DNA from: Prochlorococcus sp. AG-409-D14
GTDB lineage: Bacteria; Cyanobacteriota; Cyanobacteriia; PCC-6307; Cyanobiaceae
Assembly: GCA_003215895.1 (NCBI GenBank)
Contig: QCJR01000001.1
Span: 123,155-187,154 of the forward strand
Length of the DNA stretch: 64,000 nt
Direction: 5' to 3'
Shown: positions 52,549 to 60,674 of the stretch, piece after piece
How positions within the stretch are numbered: the stretch's first letter is position 1
Layout of the letters: each line of letters starts with the position of its first letter
Position numbers and translations under genes: made by a program
The notes under the pieces: generated by a model
The model's input: only the letters and a program-made list of their open reading frames with translations
Told to the model about the DNA's origin: nothing
Database searches by the model: none

Positions 52549-53607
52549 ATGAAAAATAAATATGAAGAATTTAAAACCTATTTAAAAAAAATAGGCAGTG
52601 GTGAGTTTACAGGAAAAAGTCTTACTCGCGAAGAAACTAAATCAGCTCTCATGCTGATGCTAAAAGAAGAAGCAAGTGCAGCACAAATTGGTGGCTTCAT
52701 GATTGCACATAGAATTAGACGTCCTATCCCTGAAGAATTAGCCGGAATGATTGATGCCTATAAAGAACTAGGGCCAAAGATTCAATCACAAAGCAATCAA
52801 CTTCAACCTATATTTTTTGGAATGCCTTTTGATGGTCGAAAAAAAACAACCCCCATTTATCCTCTTACAACCATACTATTACTAACTCAAAAACAGCCTG
52901 TTATTTTGCATGGTGGTTCTCGTATGCCAGTGAAGTATGGCGTTACCCATAACGAACTCTTTCAAGCCTTAGGAATAAATTTAACCGGTCTATCCATAGA
53001 ACAACTGCAAAGTTTTTTCAACCATAACGACCTAGCTTTAATACATCAACCAGATCATTTTCCGCTAGCTGAAAATTTAATTCCTTATAGAGATCAAATA
53101 GGTAAGCGCCCACCTCTAGCAAGTATGGAATTAATCTGGACATGTCATCAAGGAAATCATCTCCATATAAGTGGCTATGTTCATTCTCCTACTGAAGAGA
53201 GACATTGGAAAACCTTAGAGCTTATGGGAGAACAAAATGTGATTACTATCAAAGGACTTGAAGGTGGCATAGATCTTTCGATAAGTCGTTCATCAACAAT
53301 TGGACAATACAAAAACCAACATGGAACTAGAACTGTTTTTCATCCCAAAGACTATGAATGTTCTGGAAAAGATATGGAGTGGAGGGACATCACAGAATGG
53401 AAGAGATTTGCCTTACAAGCTCTTAATGGCGAGGGTCCTTTAATAACCGCACTTGAATGGAATGCTGGTATTTACTTTTTTTATGCAGGTATAAGCTCTG
53501 ATATTAAAGAAGGAATTAATAAAGCTAAAGAAGTAATCAATTCAGGATTTGCTCTCAAGCAATTAGAAAAATTAATTCATTGGAGAGCCGAAAATATTGA
53601 TTCATAA
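52549..53607 (+). CDS. TrpD-like (glycosyltransferase family 3) protein near nirA, catalytic motifs altered
   Basis: A 352-residue protein with the anthranilate phosphoribosyltransferase fold: the N-terminal helical part has LTREETKSALMLMLKEEASA and QIGGFMIAHRIRRP. The phosphoribosyl-binding GTGGD motif of true TrpD is replaced by MPFDGRKKT (about 100), and the HGNR motif by HGGSRMPVKYG. It is therefore unlikely to make tryptophan. A TrpD-like protein, CnaT, is linked to expression of the nir operon in Anabaena, and this may be a counterpart; that is inference. Same strand as and six bases after the HEAT-repeat gene. Confidence 0.7.
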   Translation: MKNKYEEFKTYLKKIGSGEFTGKSLTREETKSALMLMLKEEASAAQIGGFMIAHRIRRPIPEELAGMIDAYKELGPKIQSQSNQLQPIFFGMPFDGRKKTTPIYPLTTILLLTQKQPVILHGGSRMPVKYGVTHNELFQALGINLTGLSIEQLQSFFNHNDLALIHQPDHFPLAENLIPYRDQIGKRPPLASMELIWTCHQGNHLHISGYVHSPTEERHWKTLELMGEQNVITIKGLEGGIDLSISRSSTIGQYKNQHGTRTVFHPKDYECSGKDMEWRDITEWKRFALQALNGEGPLITALEWNAGIYFFYAGISSDIKEGINKAKEVINSGFALKQLEKLIHWRAENIDS

Positions 53608-53626
53608 GAACTTTTAAAAAATACAT

Positions 53627-54133
53627 TTAATGAAAAGTTTTTTCCATTAAATAACGAGAAAAATGAACGCCACCTATTTGAATTTTCTCAGGAGCAATAA
53701 TTGTCCATCCATGACGTAAAAGCAGTTGATAACTACATAAACTTGCCTCGGTTTTTAAAGTTATTGGTCTATCTTTAAGAGTATCTGTCTCAATTTGATT
53801 TAATAGAGCCGTAGCATGCCCCTGCCGCGACGAACGCCCTCGGCAATAAAGCAATGCCAAGCGATTATGGGGATATATCAAAGCGAATGCTTCAATCGTT
53901 TGATTAACACAACTCACCCAGCCCACCCCTTGCTTCATAGGTTGATCTAAAATCCCAGGAAGATATGCTAAAGCTGACCATGCTTCAATCTGTTCTTGGC
54001 TGTACAAGGATTTATCGCAAGTTCGAATAGCGTCTTCATAAACTTCTCGGAGAGCCATTTCATCAGAACTCTCACAAGGTCGCAAATATCGATTTAAACT
54101 GTTTTTATTAATTGATGTCAAGTTCTCTGACAA
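53627..54133 (-). CDS. GNAT-family N-acetyltransferase
   Basis: A 168-residue acetyltransferase fold. It has LRPCESSDEMALREVYEDAI at the start, the acetyl-CoA loop CRGRSSRQGHATALLNQIE (R/QxxGxA type) at about 100-118, and a C-terminal strand GVHFSRYLMEK. The substrate cannot be inferred. The start is a TTG at 54133; the next Met lies 26 residues in and would remove the first strand. It is convergent with the TrpD-like gene (19-base gap) and divergent from the MFS gene. Confidence 0.78.
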   Translation of the reverse strand: MSENLTSINKNSLNRYLRPCESSDEMALREVYEDAIRTCDKSLYSQEQIEAWSALAYLPGILDQPMKQGVGWVSCVNQTIEAFALIYPHNRLALLYCRGRSSRQGHATALLNQIETDTLKDRPITLKTEASLCSYQLLLRHGWTIIAPEKIQIGGVHFSRYLMEKTFH

Positions 54134-54167
54134 TATGAGAAGGTGAATAAATTATGAGCTATTTGCT

Positions 54168-55412
54168 TTGAGAAGGCTAAAAATTCCCACACTTTTAGGA
54201 GCTTTCATAACACTTCTAGATGATCGGTTAGGCGAAACCATTGTTTTGCCTTTATTGCCTTTTTTATTAGAACAATTCACGACAAGCGCGACGACTCTTG
54301 GTTTTTTAACTGGAACTTATGCAATATCTCAGTTTGCTGCAGCCCCACTAATTGGAGCGATGAGTGATCGTTTCGGTCGTAAGCCAATCATGATCACATG
54401 TGTATCTGGTTCAGTAATAGGAATATGTCTATTTGCATTAACTGTAAGCCTGAATTGGGATAATTATTTACCTTTATGGGCCTCAACTTTTCCTTTATCT
54501 TTACTATTTTTAGCCAGAATAATTGATGGTATAAGTGGCGGTACAGCAGCTACTGCTACTACAATACTTGCAGATATATCAACTCCCGAAAATCGCGCAA
54601 AAACCTTTGGACTAATTGGAGTAGCGTTTGGTTTAGGTTTTATTCTTGGTCCAGGATTAGGAACAGCTCTTGCTAAATTTAGTGTTACTTTACCGGTATG
54701 GGTAGCAGGCGGATTTGCAATATTTAATCTTATTTTTGTAATTTGGTTTTTACCGGAAACACTGCCCAAAAATAAAAGAAATTTACTACCAAGGAAAAGA
54801 GATTTGAATCCAATTAGTCAGCTATTGATTGTATTTAAAAATCCCTTAGCTAGAAGACTTTGCTTATCATTTTTTGTTTTCTTTATGGCATTTAATGGCT
54901 TTACAGCTATTTTAGTCCTTTATTTAAAAGAAAAATTTGGATGGAGTCCTGAGTTATGTAGTGCTGCTTTTATTGTCGTTGGAGTTATCGCGATGATTGT
55001 TCAAGGAGGCCTAATTGGTCCTCTTGTAAAAAGATTTGGGGAGTCGAGATTAACTTTTACTGGTATTGGCTTTGTAATGACAGGATGTATTCTTTTAACG
55101 CTCGCAAATATAGATACGTCAATTCCTCTTGTATTTTCTGGCGTCGCAATACTTGCAATGGGAACTGGACTAGTAACTCCTAGTTTAAGAGCACTAATTT
55201 CAAGAAGACTAAGTTCTATAGGTCAAGGAGCAGTATTAGGGAATCTGCAGGGTTTACAAAGTCTGGGAACTTTTCTTGGAGCAATAGCAGCAGGACGCTC
55301 ATATGATCTTTTGGGTCCAAGAAGTCCATTCTTTGGCACAATATTGCTTCTACTATTTGTTATGTTTTTAATTTCAGGTAAAAGTCTGACCAAGCAAAAA
55401 ATAATCTCCTAG
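54168..55412 (+). CDS. Major facilitator superfamily transporter (drug-efflux type)
   Basis: A 414-residue protein with twelve predicted helices. The loop 2-3 signature is GAMSDRFGRKPIMI. The helix-4 region reads LARIIDGISGGTAATATTIL. The helix-5 antiporter motif region is GVAFGLGFILGPGLGTALA. These are typical of DHA1-type proton antiporters (tetracycline/multidrug class). The substrate is unknown. The start is TTG at 54168, as an upstream ATG runs into a stop. Confidence 0.82.
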   Translation: MRRLKIPTLLGAFITLLDDRLGETIVLPLLPFLLEQFTTSATTLGFLTGTYAISQFAAAPLIGAMSDRFGRKPIMITCVSGSVIGICLFALTVSLNWDNYLPLWASTFPLSLLFLARIIDGISGGTAATATTILADISTPENRAKTFGLIGVAFGLGFILGPGLGTALAKFSVTLPVWVAGGFAIFNLIFVIWFLPETLPKNKRNLLPRKRDLNPISQLLIVFKNPLARRLCLSFFVFFMAFNGFTAILVLYLKEKFGWSPELCSAAFIVVGVIAMIVQGGLIGPLVKRFGESRLTFTGIGFVMTGCILLTLANIDTSIPLVFSGVAILAMGTGLVTPSLRALISRRLSSIGQGAVLGNLQGLQSLGTFLGAIAAGRSYDLLGPRSPFFGTILLLLFVMFLISGKSLTKQKIIS

Positions 55413-55472
55413 ACTGATAGATGATCAAGATATTAAAATAATAATTAGAAATTGAATAAATTGGTTATAGAT

Positions 55473-57602
55473 ATGACTAGTCCAAAAATCAATAATGAAA
55501 CTTATATTAATCGTGAACTCAGTTGGATAGATTTTAACAAACGTGTTTTAGAACTTGCTACAGAAGAGGAAACACCATTACTAGAAAAAATTAAATTTAG
55601 TTCAATTTTTAGCAATAATTTAGACGAATTTTTTATGGTTAGAATTGCTTCATTAAAATCACAAGTAGAAGGTGGAATCTCAAAAAGAAGCCAAGATGGA
55701 AAATCACCTGAAGAACAACTTATCGAAATTCGAAATTATTTAGACCCTATTTTAAAGACGCAGCAAAATAAAACAAAACAATATATAGAAGATGACTTCA
55801 AAAAAGAAAAATTATTTATTCTTGAATATACAGAATTAAATGAAAGACAAAAAGTTTGGATAGATAATTATTTTACATCAGCAATTTTTCCTATACTAAC
55901 TCCCTTAGCAGTTGACCCTTCTCATCCATTCCCGTTTATAAGTAATCTTAGTTTAAATTTAGCTGCAATTATCGTCGATAGTGAATCAGATAAAGAGCAA
56001 TTTACCCGTATAAAAATTCCTAGAGAGAGTATTTCCAGATTTATAAGTATTCCAGTTGAACTACATGATAATGAATCAACAAAATACACAGGAATTGCAA
56101 TTGAGCAAATCATTGCAAATAATCTGTCCATGCTTTTCCCTGGAATGAGTGTTAAAGAATATTCATTCTTTCGCGTTACACGAGATGCTGATCTAGAGCT
56201 TCGAGACCTTGAAGCTGATGATTTAATGAGTGCACTAGAAGAAGGTTTACGAAAACGACGCAAAGGAGGTGAGGTAGTAAGGCTAGAAGTCTCTACAAAT
56301 ACACCAAAAATAATTCTTGGTCTTTTACAAGAAGGGATGAATATTGATAAAGAAAACTTATATCAAATTGAGGGGTTGCTAGCATTAGATGAATTAATAG
56401 AATTAACTAATTTCAATCTTCCTAAATTAAAATTTAAAGAACATCAAGGCGTTACTCATAATTCACTCAAAAATAGTCAATTACGAGAACAAGAAGAATT
56501 AGATACTAGAAATAACAACAATTTTAAAAGTATATTCTCCATTATTCGCCGTAATGATTTACTAGTCCATCACCCATACAATCTGTTCTCCACATCAGTA
56601 GAAGAGTTTATTAATCAAGCTGCGGAAGATAAGCAAGTCATGGGAATCAAAATGACCTTATATAGAATTTCCAAAGACTCTTTAATTATTGATGCCCTAA
56701 TAAGAGCTGCTGAGAAAGGAAAGCAAGTCATGGCTCTAGTTGAACTAAAAGCAAGATTTGATGAAGATAATAATATCCAATGGGCAAAACAATTAGAGCA
56801 AGCTGGAGTTCATGTTGTCTATGGAGTTATTGGACTAAAAACTCATACAAAAATCGCTTTGATTATAAGAAAAGAAAAAAACAGATTAAGAACATACTTT
56901 CATATTGGGACTGGTAATTATAATTCAAAAACGTCTAAAACATATACAGATTTTGGCTTGCTATCTTGTCAACCTGAACTTGGTCAAGATCTTATTGAAC
57001 TATTTAATTATCTGACTGGATTTGCTAAACAAAAATCCTACAGAAAATTACTAGTTGCACCGGTAACTCTTAGAAGTGGAATAGAAAAACTAATAAAAAG
57101 AGAAATCAATTATTCAAAAAATGGCTTACCAGCCAAAATAATAGCCAAAATGAACTCTCTAGTTGATCCGGAAATCATAAAGTTACTCTATCAAGCATCA
57201 CAGGAAGGAGTAAAAATTGAACTTATAATTAGAGGAATGTGCTGCCTATACCCTCAGAAAAAAGGCTTAAGCGAAAATATAAAAGTAACAAGCATTATTG
57301 GTAGGTTTTTAGAACATTCAAGAATCTTTTGGTTTAATAACGATGGAGATGCAGAAGTATTTATTGGTAGTGCAGATTGGATGAGGCGCAATTTAGATAG
57401 AAGAGTTGAAGCAGTTACACCTATTGAAGACAATAAGATTAAAAAAGAAATTAAACATTTATTAGATTCTTATTTAGAAGCAAATAAAGACTCTTGGCAT
57501 ATGCAAAGTGATGGTAGCTATACCAAAAATCAAATTTTGAATGCTAAGAAAAAATATATTCAAGAAAAAATTATTAAGCTATACAAAAAAGAAGAAAATT
57601 AA
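55473..57602 (+). CDS. ppk: Polyphosphate kinase
   Basis: Reversibly polymerises the ATP gamma-phosphate into polyphosphate, a phosphorus store in marine cyanobacteria. N-terminal YINRELSWIDFNKRVLELA, FSSIFSNNLDEFFMVRIA and PILTPLAVDPSHPFPFISN are diagnostic of Ppk1. The autophosphorylated histidine lies in TYFHIGTGNYNSKTSK, and a second conserved His in GRFLEHSRIFWF. 709 residues from the ATG at 55473; a TTG seven codons upstream is open. It precedes a sigma factor by about 155 bases. Confidence 0.95.
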   Translation: MTSPKINNETYINRELSWIDFNKRVLELATEEETPLLEKIKFSSIFSNNLDEFFMVRIASLKSQVEGGISKRSQDGKSPEEQLIEIRNYLDPILKTQQNKTKQYIEDDFKKEKLFILEYTELNERQKVWIDNYFTSAIFPILTPLAVDPSHPFPFISNLSLNLAAIIVDSESDKEQFTRIKIPRESISRFISIPVELHDNESTKYTGIAIEQIIANNLSMLFPGMSVKEYSFFRVTRDADLELRDLEADDLMSALEEGLRKRRKGGEVVRLEVSTNTPKIILGLLQEGMNIDKENLYQIEGLLALDELIELTNFNLPKLKFKEHQGVTHNSLKNSQLREQEELDTRNNNNFKSIFSIIRRNDLLVHHPYNLFSTSVEEFINQAAEDKQVMGIKMTLYRISKDSLIIDALIRAAEKGKQVMALVELKARFDEDNNIQWAKQLEQAGVHVVYGVIGLKTHTKIALIIRKEKNRLRTYFHIGTGNYNSKTSKTYTDFGLLSCQPELGQDLIELFNYLTGFAKQKSYRKLLVAPVTLRSGIEKLIKREINYSKNGLPAKIIAKMNSLVDPEIIKLLYQASQEGVKIELIIRGMCCLYPQKKGLSENIKVTSIIGRFLEHSRIFWFNNDGDAEVFIGSADWMRRNLDRRVEAVTPIEDNKIKKEIKHLLDSYLEANKDSWHMQSDGSYTKNQILNAKKKYIQEKIIKLYKKEEN

Positions 57603-57756
57603 AAAATTTCGAAGCTTTTTTTAAACATTTAATCTATTTTTTTGATGCGCTTTATACCTAATTAGGCAAAAAATCATAAATTTTTCGTTTCAATTAGTCA
57701 ACTTCTCCTTATAAGTGCTAACTTCTTAATAAATCTAATTTTAAGAGGCCAGGGTG

Positions 57757-58779
57757 ATGGGGATCCCGCTGGAATCTGCCAAGGAAATTTCTGATGTTTC
57801 ATCAGAAAAATCTAATTCGGCAAGCACAAGTCAACAACTATCGGCATCAACTGTAAGTAGTCAAAAACCTCGAAGTTCTAGAAAACAAAGTAATCGTCTA
57901 GCTACTGATGCGATAGGTTTCTATCTAACAAGTATCGGCAGAGTCCCACTTCTGACTCCTGCAGAAGAAATTGAACTTGCTCATCATGTTCAACAAATGA
58001 AAGATTTGTTGAGCCTTCCTCTTGAACAACGCTCTACCCGTCAGAAACATAAAATAAAAATGGGTAAACGAGCAAGAGATCGCATGATGGCTGCAAATCT
58101 TAGACTTGTTGTCAGTGTTGCAAAAAAGTATCAAAATCAAGGTCTAGAATTACTCGATTTAGTTCAAGAAGGTGCCATTGGATTAGAAAGAGCTGTTGAC
58201 AAATTTGATCCTGCAATGGGTTATAAATTCTCAACCTATGCGTACTGGTGGATAAGACAAGGGATGACTCGTGCAATAGATAACAGTGCTAGAACTATTC
58301 GGCTGCCAATACATATCAGCGAAAAACTTTCAAAGATGCGACGTATATCGCGTGAATTATCACATCGTTTTGGTAGGCAACCAAATCGACTCGAGTTGGC
58401 AAACGCTATGGGAATTGAAGCTCAAGATCTAGAAGATTTAGTCTCTCAAAGCGCACCATGTGCCTCTCTTGATGCTCATGCAAGAGGCGAAGAAGATCGT
58501 AGTACTCTTGGAGAACTAATTCCAGACCCAAATTCTGATGAGCCCATGGAAGGGATGGATAGAAGTATTCAAAAAGAACACCTTGGGGGTTGGTTATCTC
58601 AATTAAATGAGAGAGAGCAAAAAATCATGAGACTTCGCTTTGGCCTTGATGGAGAAGAACCACTTACTCTCGCTGAAATTGGAAGACAAATAAACGTTTC
58701 TAGAGAGCGTGTAAGACAACTTGAGGCAAAAGCAATTTTAAAATTGAGAGTAATGACTACTCATCAAAACGCTGCCTAA
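57757..58779 (+). CDS. Group 2 RNA polymerase sigma factor
   Basis: A sigma-70 family factor of 340 residues lacking region 1.1, as in group 2 non-essential sigmas of cyanobacteria. A Ser/Gln-rich leader (1-50) is followed by region 1.2 (DAIGFYLTSIGRVPLLTPAE), region 2 with KFSTYAYWWIRQGMTRAI at 2.3-2.4, region 3, and region 4.2 (LAEIGRQINVSRERVRQLEA). The leader is unlike SigA. Which paralogue it is (B to E type) cannot be fixed here. ATG at 57757; a GTG one codon upstream is also possible. Confidence 0.92.
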   Translation: MGIPLESAKEISDVSSEKSNSASTSQQLSASTVSSQKPRSSRKQSNRLATDAIGFYLTSIGRVPLLTPAEEIELAHHVQQMKDLLSLPLEQRSTRQKHKIKMGKRARDRMMAANLRLVVSVAKKYQNQGLELLDLVQEGAIGLERAVDKFDPAMGYKFSTYAYWWIRQGMTRAIDNSARTIRLPIHISEKLSKMRRISRELSHRFGRQPNRLELANAMGIEAQDLEDLVSQSAPCASLDAHARGEEDRSTLGELIPDPNSDEPMEGMDRSIQKEHLGGWLSQLNEREQKIMRLRFGLDGEEPLTLAEIGRQINVSRERVRQLEAKAILKLRVMTTHQNAA

Positions 58780-58782
58780 ACA

Positions 58783-59436
58783 TTGCCCATTCAAATAGCT
58801 GTTTTTGTTATTGCTTTATGGATAATTATAGTTTTATTGATTGCATTTTTATGTAAGAGATATTTTCCTAAACAAGAGGAGTTAAGTAGAAAAATTATTC
58901 ATATAGGAACAGGGCCCGTAATTCTTTTAGCTTGGTTCTTTGATATTCCAAAAAATATAGCTTTCTTATCTGCATTGTTTATCACCGTAGCCTTAGGTAT
59001 TAATTATCAATATCGTTTATTACCTGCCATTGAAGATATCGAGAGAAAAAGTTTTGGAACTATTGCATATGGCATCAGTATCACACTTTTACTTCTATTA
59101 CTCTGGCCTCGCCATGCATCATCTATTTCCATAGGAGTCCTATCAATGGCTTTTGGTGATGGATTAGCAGGTTTAATTGGAAGATCTATTAACTCTCCAA
59201 AATGGACAGTACTGGGTCAAACAAAATCGATTGTAGGAACATTAACAATGGCATCAGTAGTAGCTATAACGACTTCGATTATCTCTTCAACTAATAATTT
59301 AGGCATACAGCCACTAGAGATTTTAGTCATCTCACTCATAGCAACTTTTTTAGAACAAATAAGTCCTTGGGGGATTGACAATCTAACTGTTCCTATTGGA
59401 GTAACTTGTATAGGAATATGGCTAGTAGGAATATAG
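58783..59436 (+). CDS. Phytol/dolichol kinase-family membrane protein
   Basis: A 217-residue protein with about six helices. It has the CTP-dependent polyprenol kinase-like ELSRKIIHIGTGPVILLAWF, then SMAFGDGLAGLIGR, GQTKSIVGTLTMA and FLEQISPWGIDNLTVPI. The closest known functions are phytol kinases (VTE5 type), which salvage phytol from chlorophyll for tocopherol. Dolichol kinase-like activity is an alternative. TTG start, three bases after the sigma-factor stop, so probably one transcript. Convergent with the DAHP synthase gene. Confidence 0.72.
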   Translation: MPIQIAVFVIALWIIIVLLIAFLCKRYFPKQEELSRKIIHIGTGPVILLAWFFDIPKNIAFLSALFITVALGINYQYRLLPAIEDIERKSFGTIAYGISITLLLLLLWPRHASSISIGVLSMAFGDGLAGLIGRSINSPKWTVLGQTKSIVGTLTMASVVAITTSIISSTNNLGIQPLEILVISLIATFLEQISPWGIDNLTVPIGVTCIGIWLVGI

Positions 59437-59450
59437 AAAACCAACTAGAT

Positions 59451-60521
59451 TTATTTGACCGATTCAGCTAGTTCCTCTAATAAAATTTCAGTTGTAGAAA
59501 AATTTATGCATGCATCCGTAACACTTTGCCCATAGGTAAGTTTTGATAAATCTGAATGTAATTTCTGATTACCCTCAACAAGATGACTTTCTATCATTAC
59601 GCCCATTACATTCTTTGATCCACCTTTTATCTGTGATGCTACATCTCTTAAAACGTCTGATTGTCTACGAAAATCTTTATTGGAATTACCATGACTACAA
59701 TCAACCATAACTTTTCCAGGCATATTAAATTGTTCTAACTCATCTGCAATTAAATTTATTGCATCGAGATGGTAATTAGTTCCATTCTTACCACCTCTTA
59801 AAACAAGATGCCCATTTGGATTACCTGTAGTACTCACTATTGAAGCGTGACCATCATTATTAATTCCTAAAAAATGATGAGGTTTTGAAGCCGCTTGCAT
59901 TGCATTAATCGCTATCGTTGCTGTGCCGTCAGTACCATTCTTATAACCAATCGGCATTGATAATCCAGACGCCATTTCACGATGAGTCTGACTCTCTGTC
60001 GTTCTTGCTCCAATAGCAGTCCAACTAATTAAATCAGCAATATATTGAGGAACAACTGGATCAAGTAATTCAGTTGCAGCTGGCATTCCTGCCTTGGCTA
60101 AATCAAGTAATAGACCTCTTGCCTTTCTTAAACCAGTATTAATATCGTAAGAATTATCAAGATGAGGATCATTAATAAGTCCTTTCCAACCAACAGTTGT
60201 GCGTGGTTTCTCAAAATAAACACGCATAACAATCTCAAGCTTTTGCCTATATCTCTCCCTCAATGGAGCTAAACGATTTGCATATTCAATAGCAGCATCA
60301 ACATCATGAACCGAACATGGTCCAACAATCACCAAAATTCTTGGATCATTACCATGAAGAATTGATTGAATCTTGTTTCGAGTAGTAGAGACAACTCCAG
60401 AGGCAGCCTTATCTAAAGGCAAATCTCTATGAAGTAATGCTGGTGACATTAATGGACGAGTCTCGACCACATGAAGGTCAGAGGTGCTATCCACCATTGA
60501 AAAATATGATGAGGTGGACAT
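59451..60521 (-). CDS. aroG: 3-deoxy-7-phosphoheptulonate synthase (class I)
   Basis: First step of the shikimate pathway: phosphoenolpyruvate plus erythrose 4-phosphate to DAHP. The 356 residues fit the E. coli AroF/G/H type. Motifs: ILVIVGPCSVHDVDAAIEYA, IGARTTESQTHREMASGL, IGYKNGTDG and VMVDCSHGNSNKD, with the metal ligands Cys and His visible. The E. coli enzymes of this type are feedback-inhibited by aromatic amino acids, but the effector here cannot be read. ATG start, divergent from acnB over 153 bases. Confidence 0.93.
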   Translation of the reverse strand: MSTSSYFSMVDSTSDLHVVETRPLMSPALLHRDLPLDKAASGVVSTTRNKIQSILHGNDPRILVIVGPCSVHDVDAAIEYANRLAPLRERYRQKLEIVMRVYFEKPRTTVGWKGLINDPHLDNSYDINTGLRKARGLLLDLAKAGMPAATELLDPVVPQYIADLISWTAIGARTTESQTHREMASGLSMPIGYKNGTDGTATIAINAMQAASKPHHFLGINNDGHASIVSTTGNPNGHLVLRGGKNGTNYHLDAINLIADELEQFNMPGKVMVDCSHGNSNKDFRRQSDVLRDVASQIKGGSKNVMGVMIESHLVEGNQKLHSDLSKLTYGQSVTDACINFSTTEILLEELAESVK

Positions 60522-60674
60522 TTAAAGCGTGATCATAGATATAAGATTAGAGAAGTATCAGTCATAGGGGGGTAATAAGTTGCATTATCTGAATGTTTAT
60601 TCAAGAAACATGCGGTTGTAAACAATGAAAACAATAGGCTCTCACTCAAATACATTCTCTTTTGAAATTTAAAA

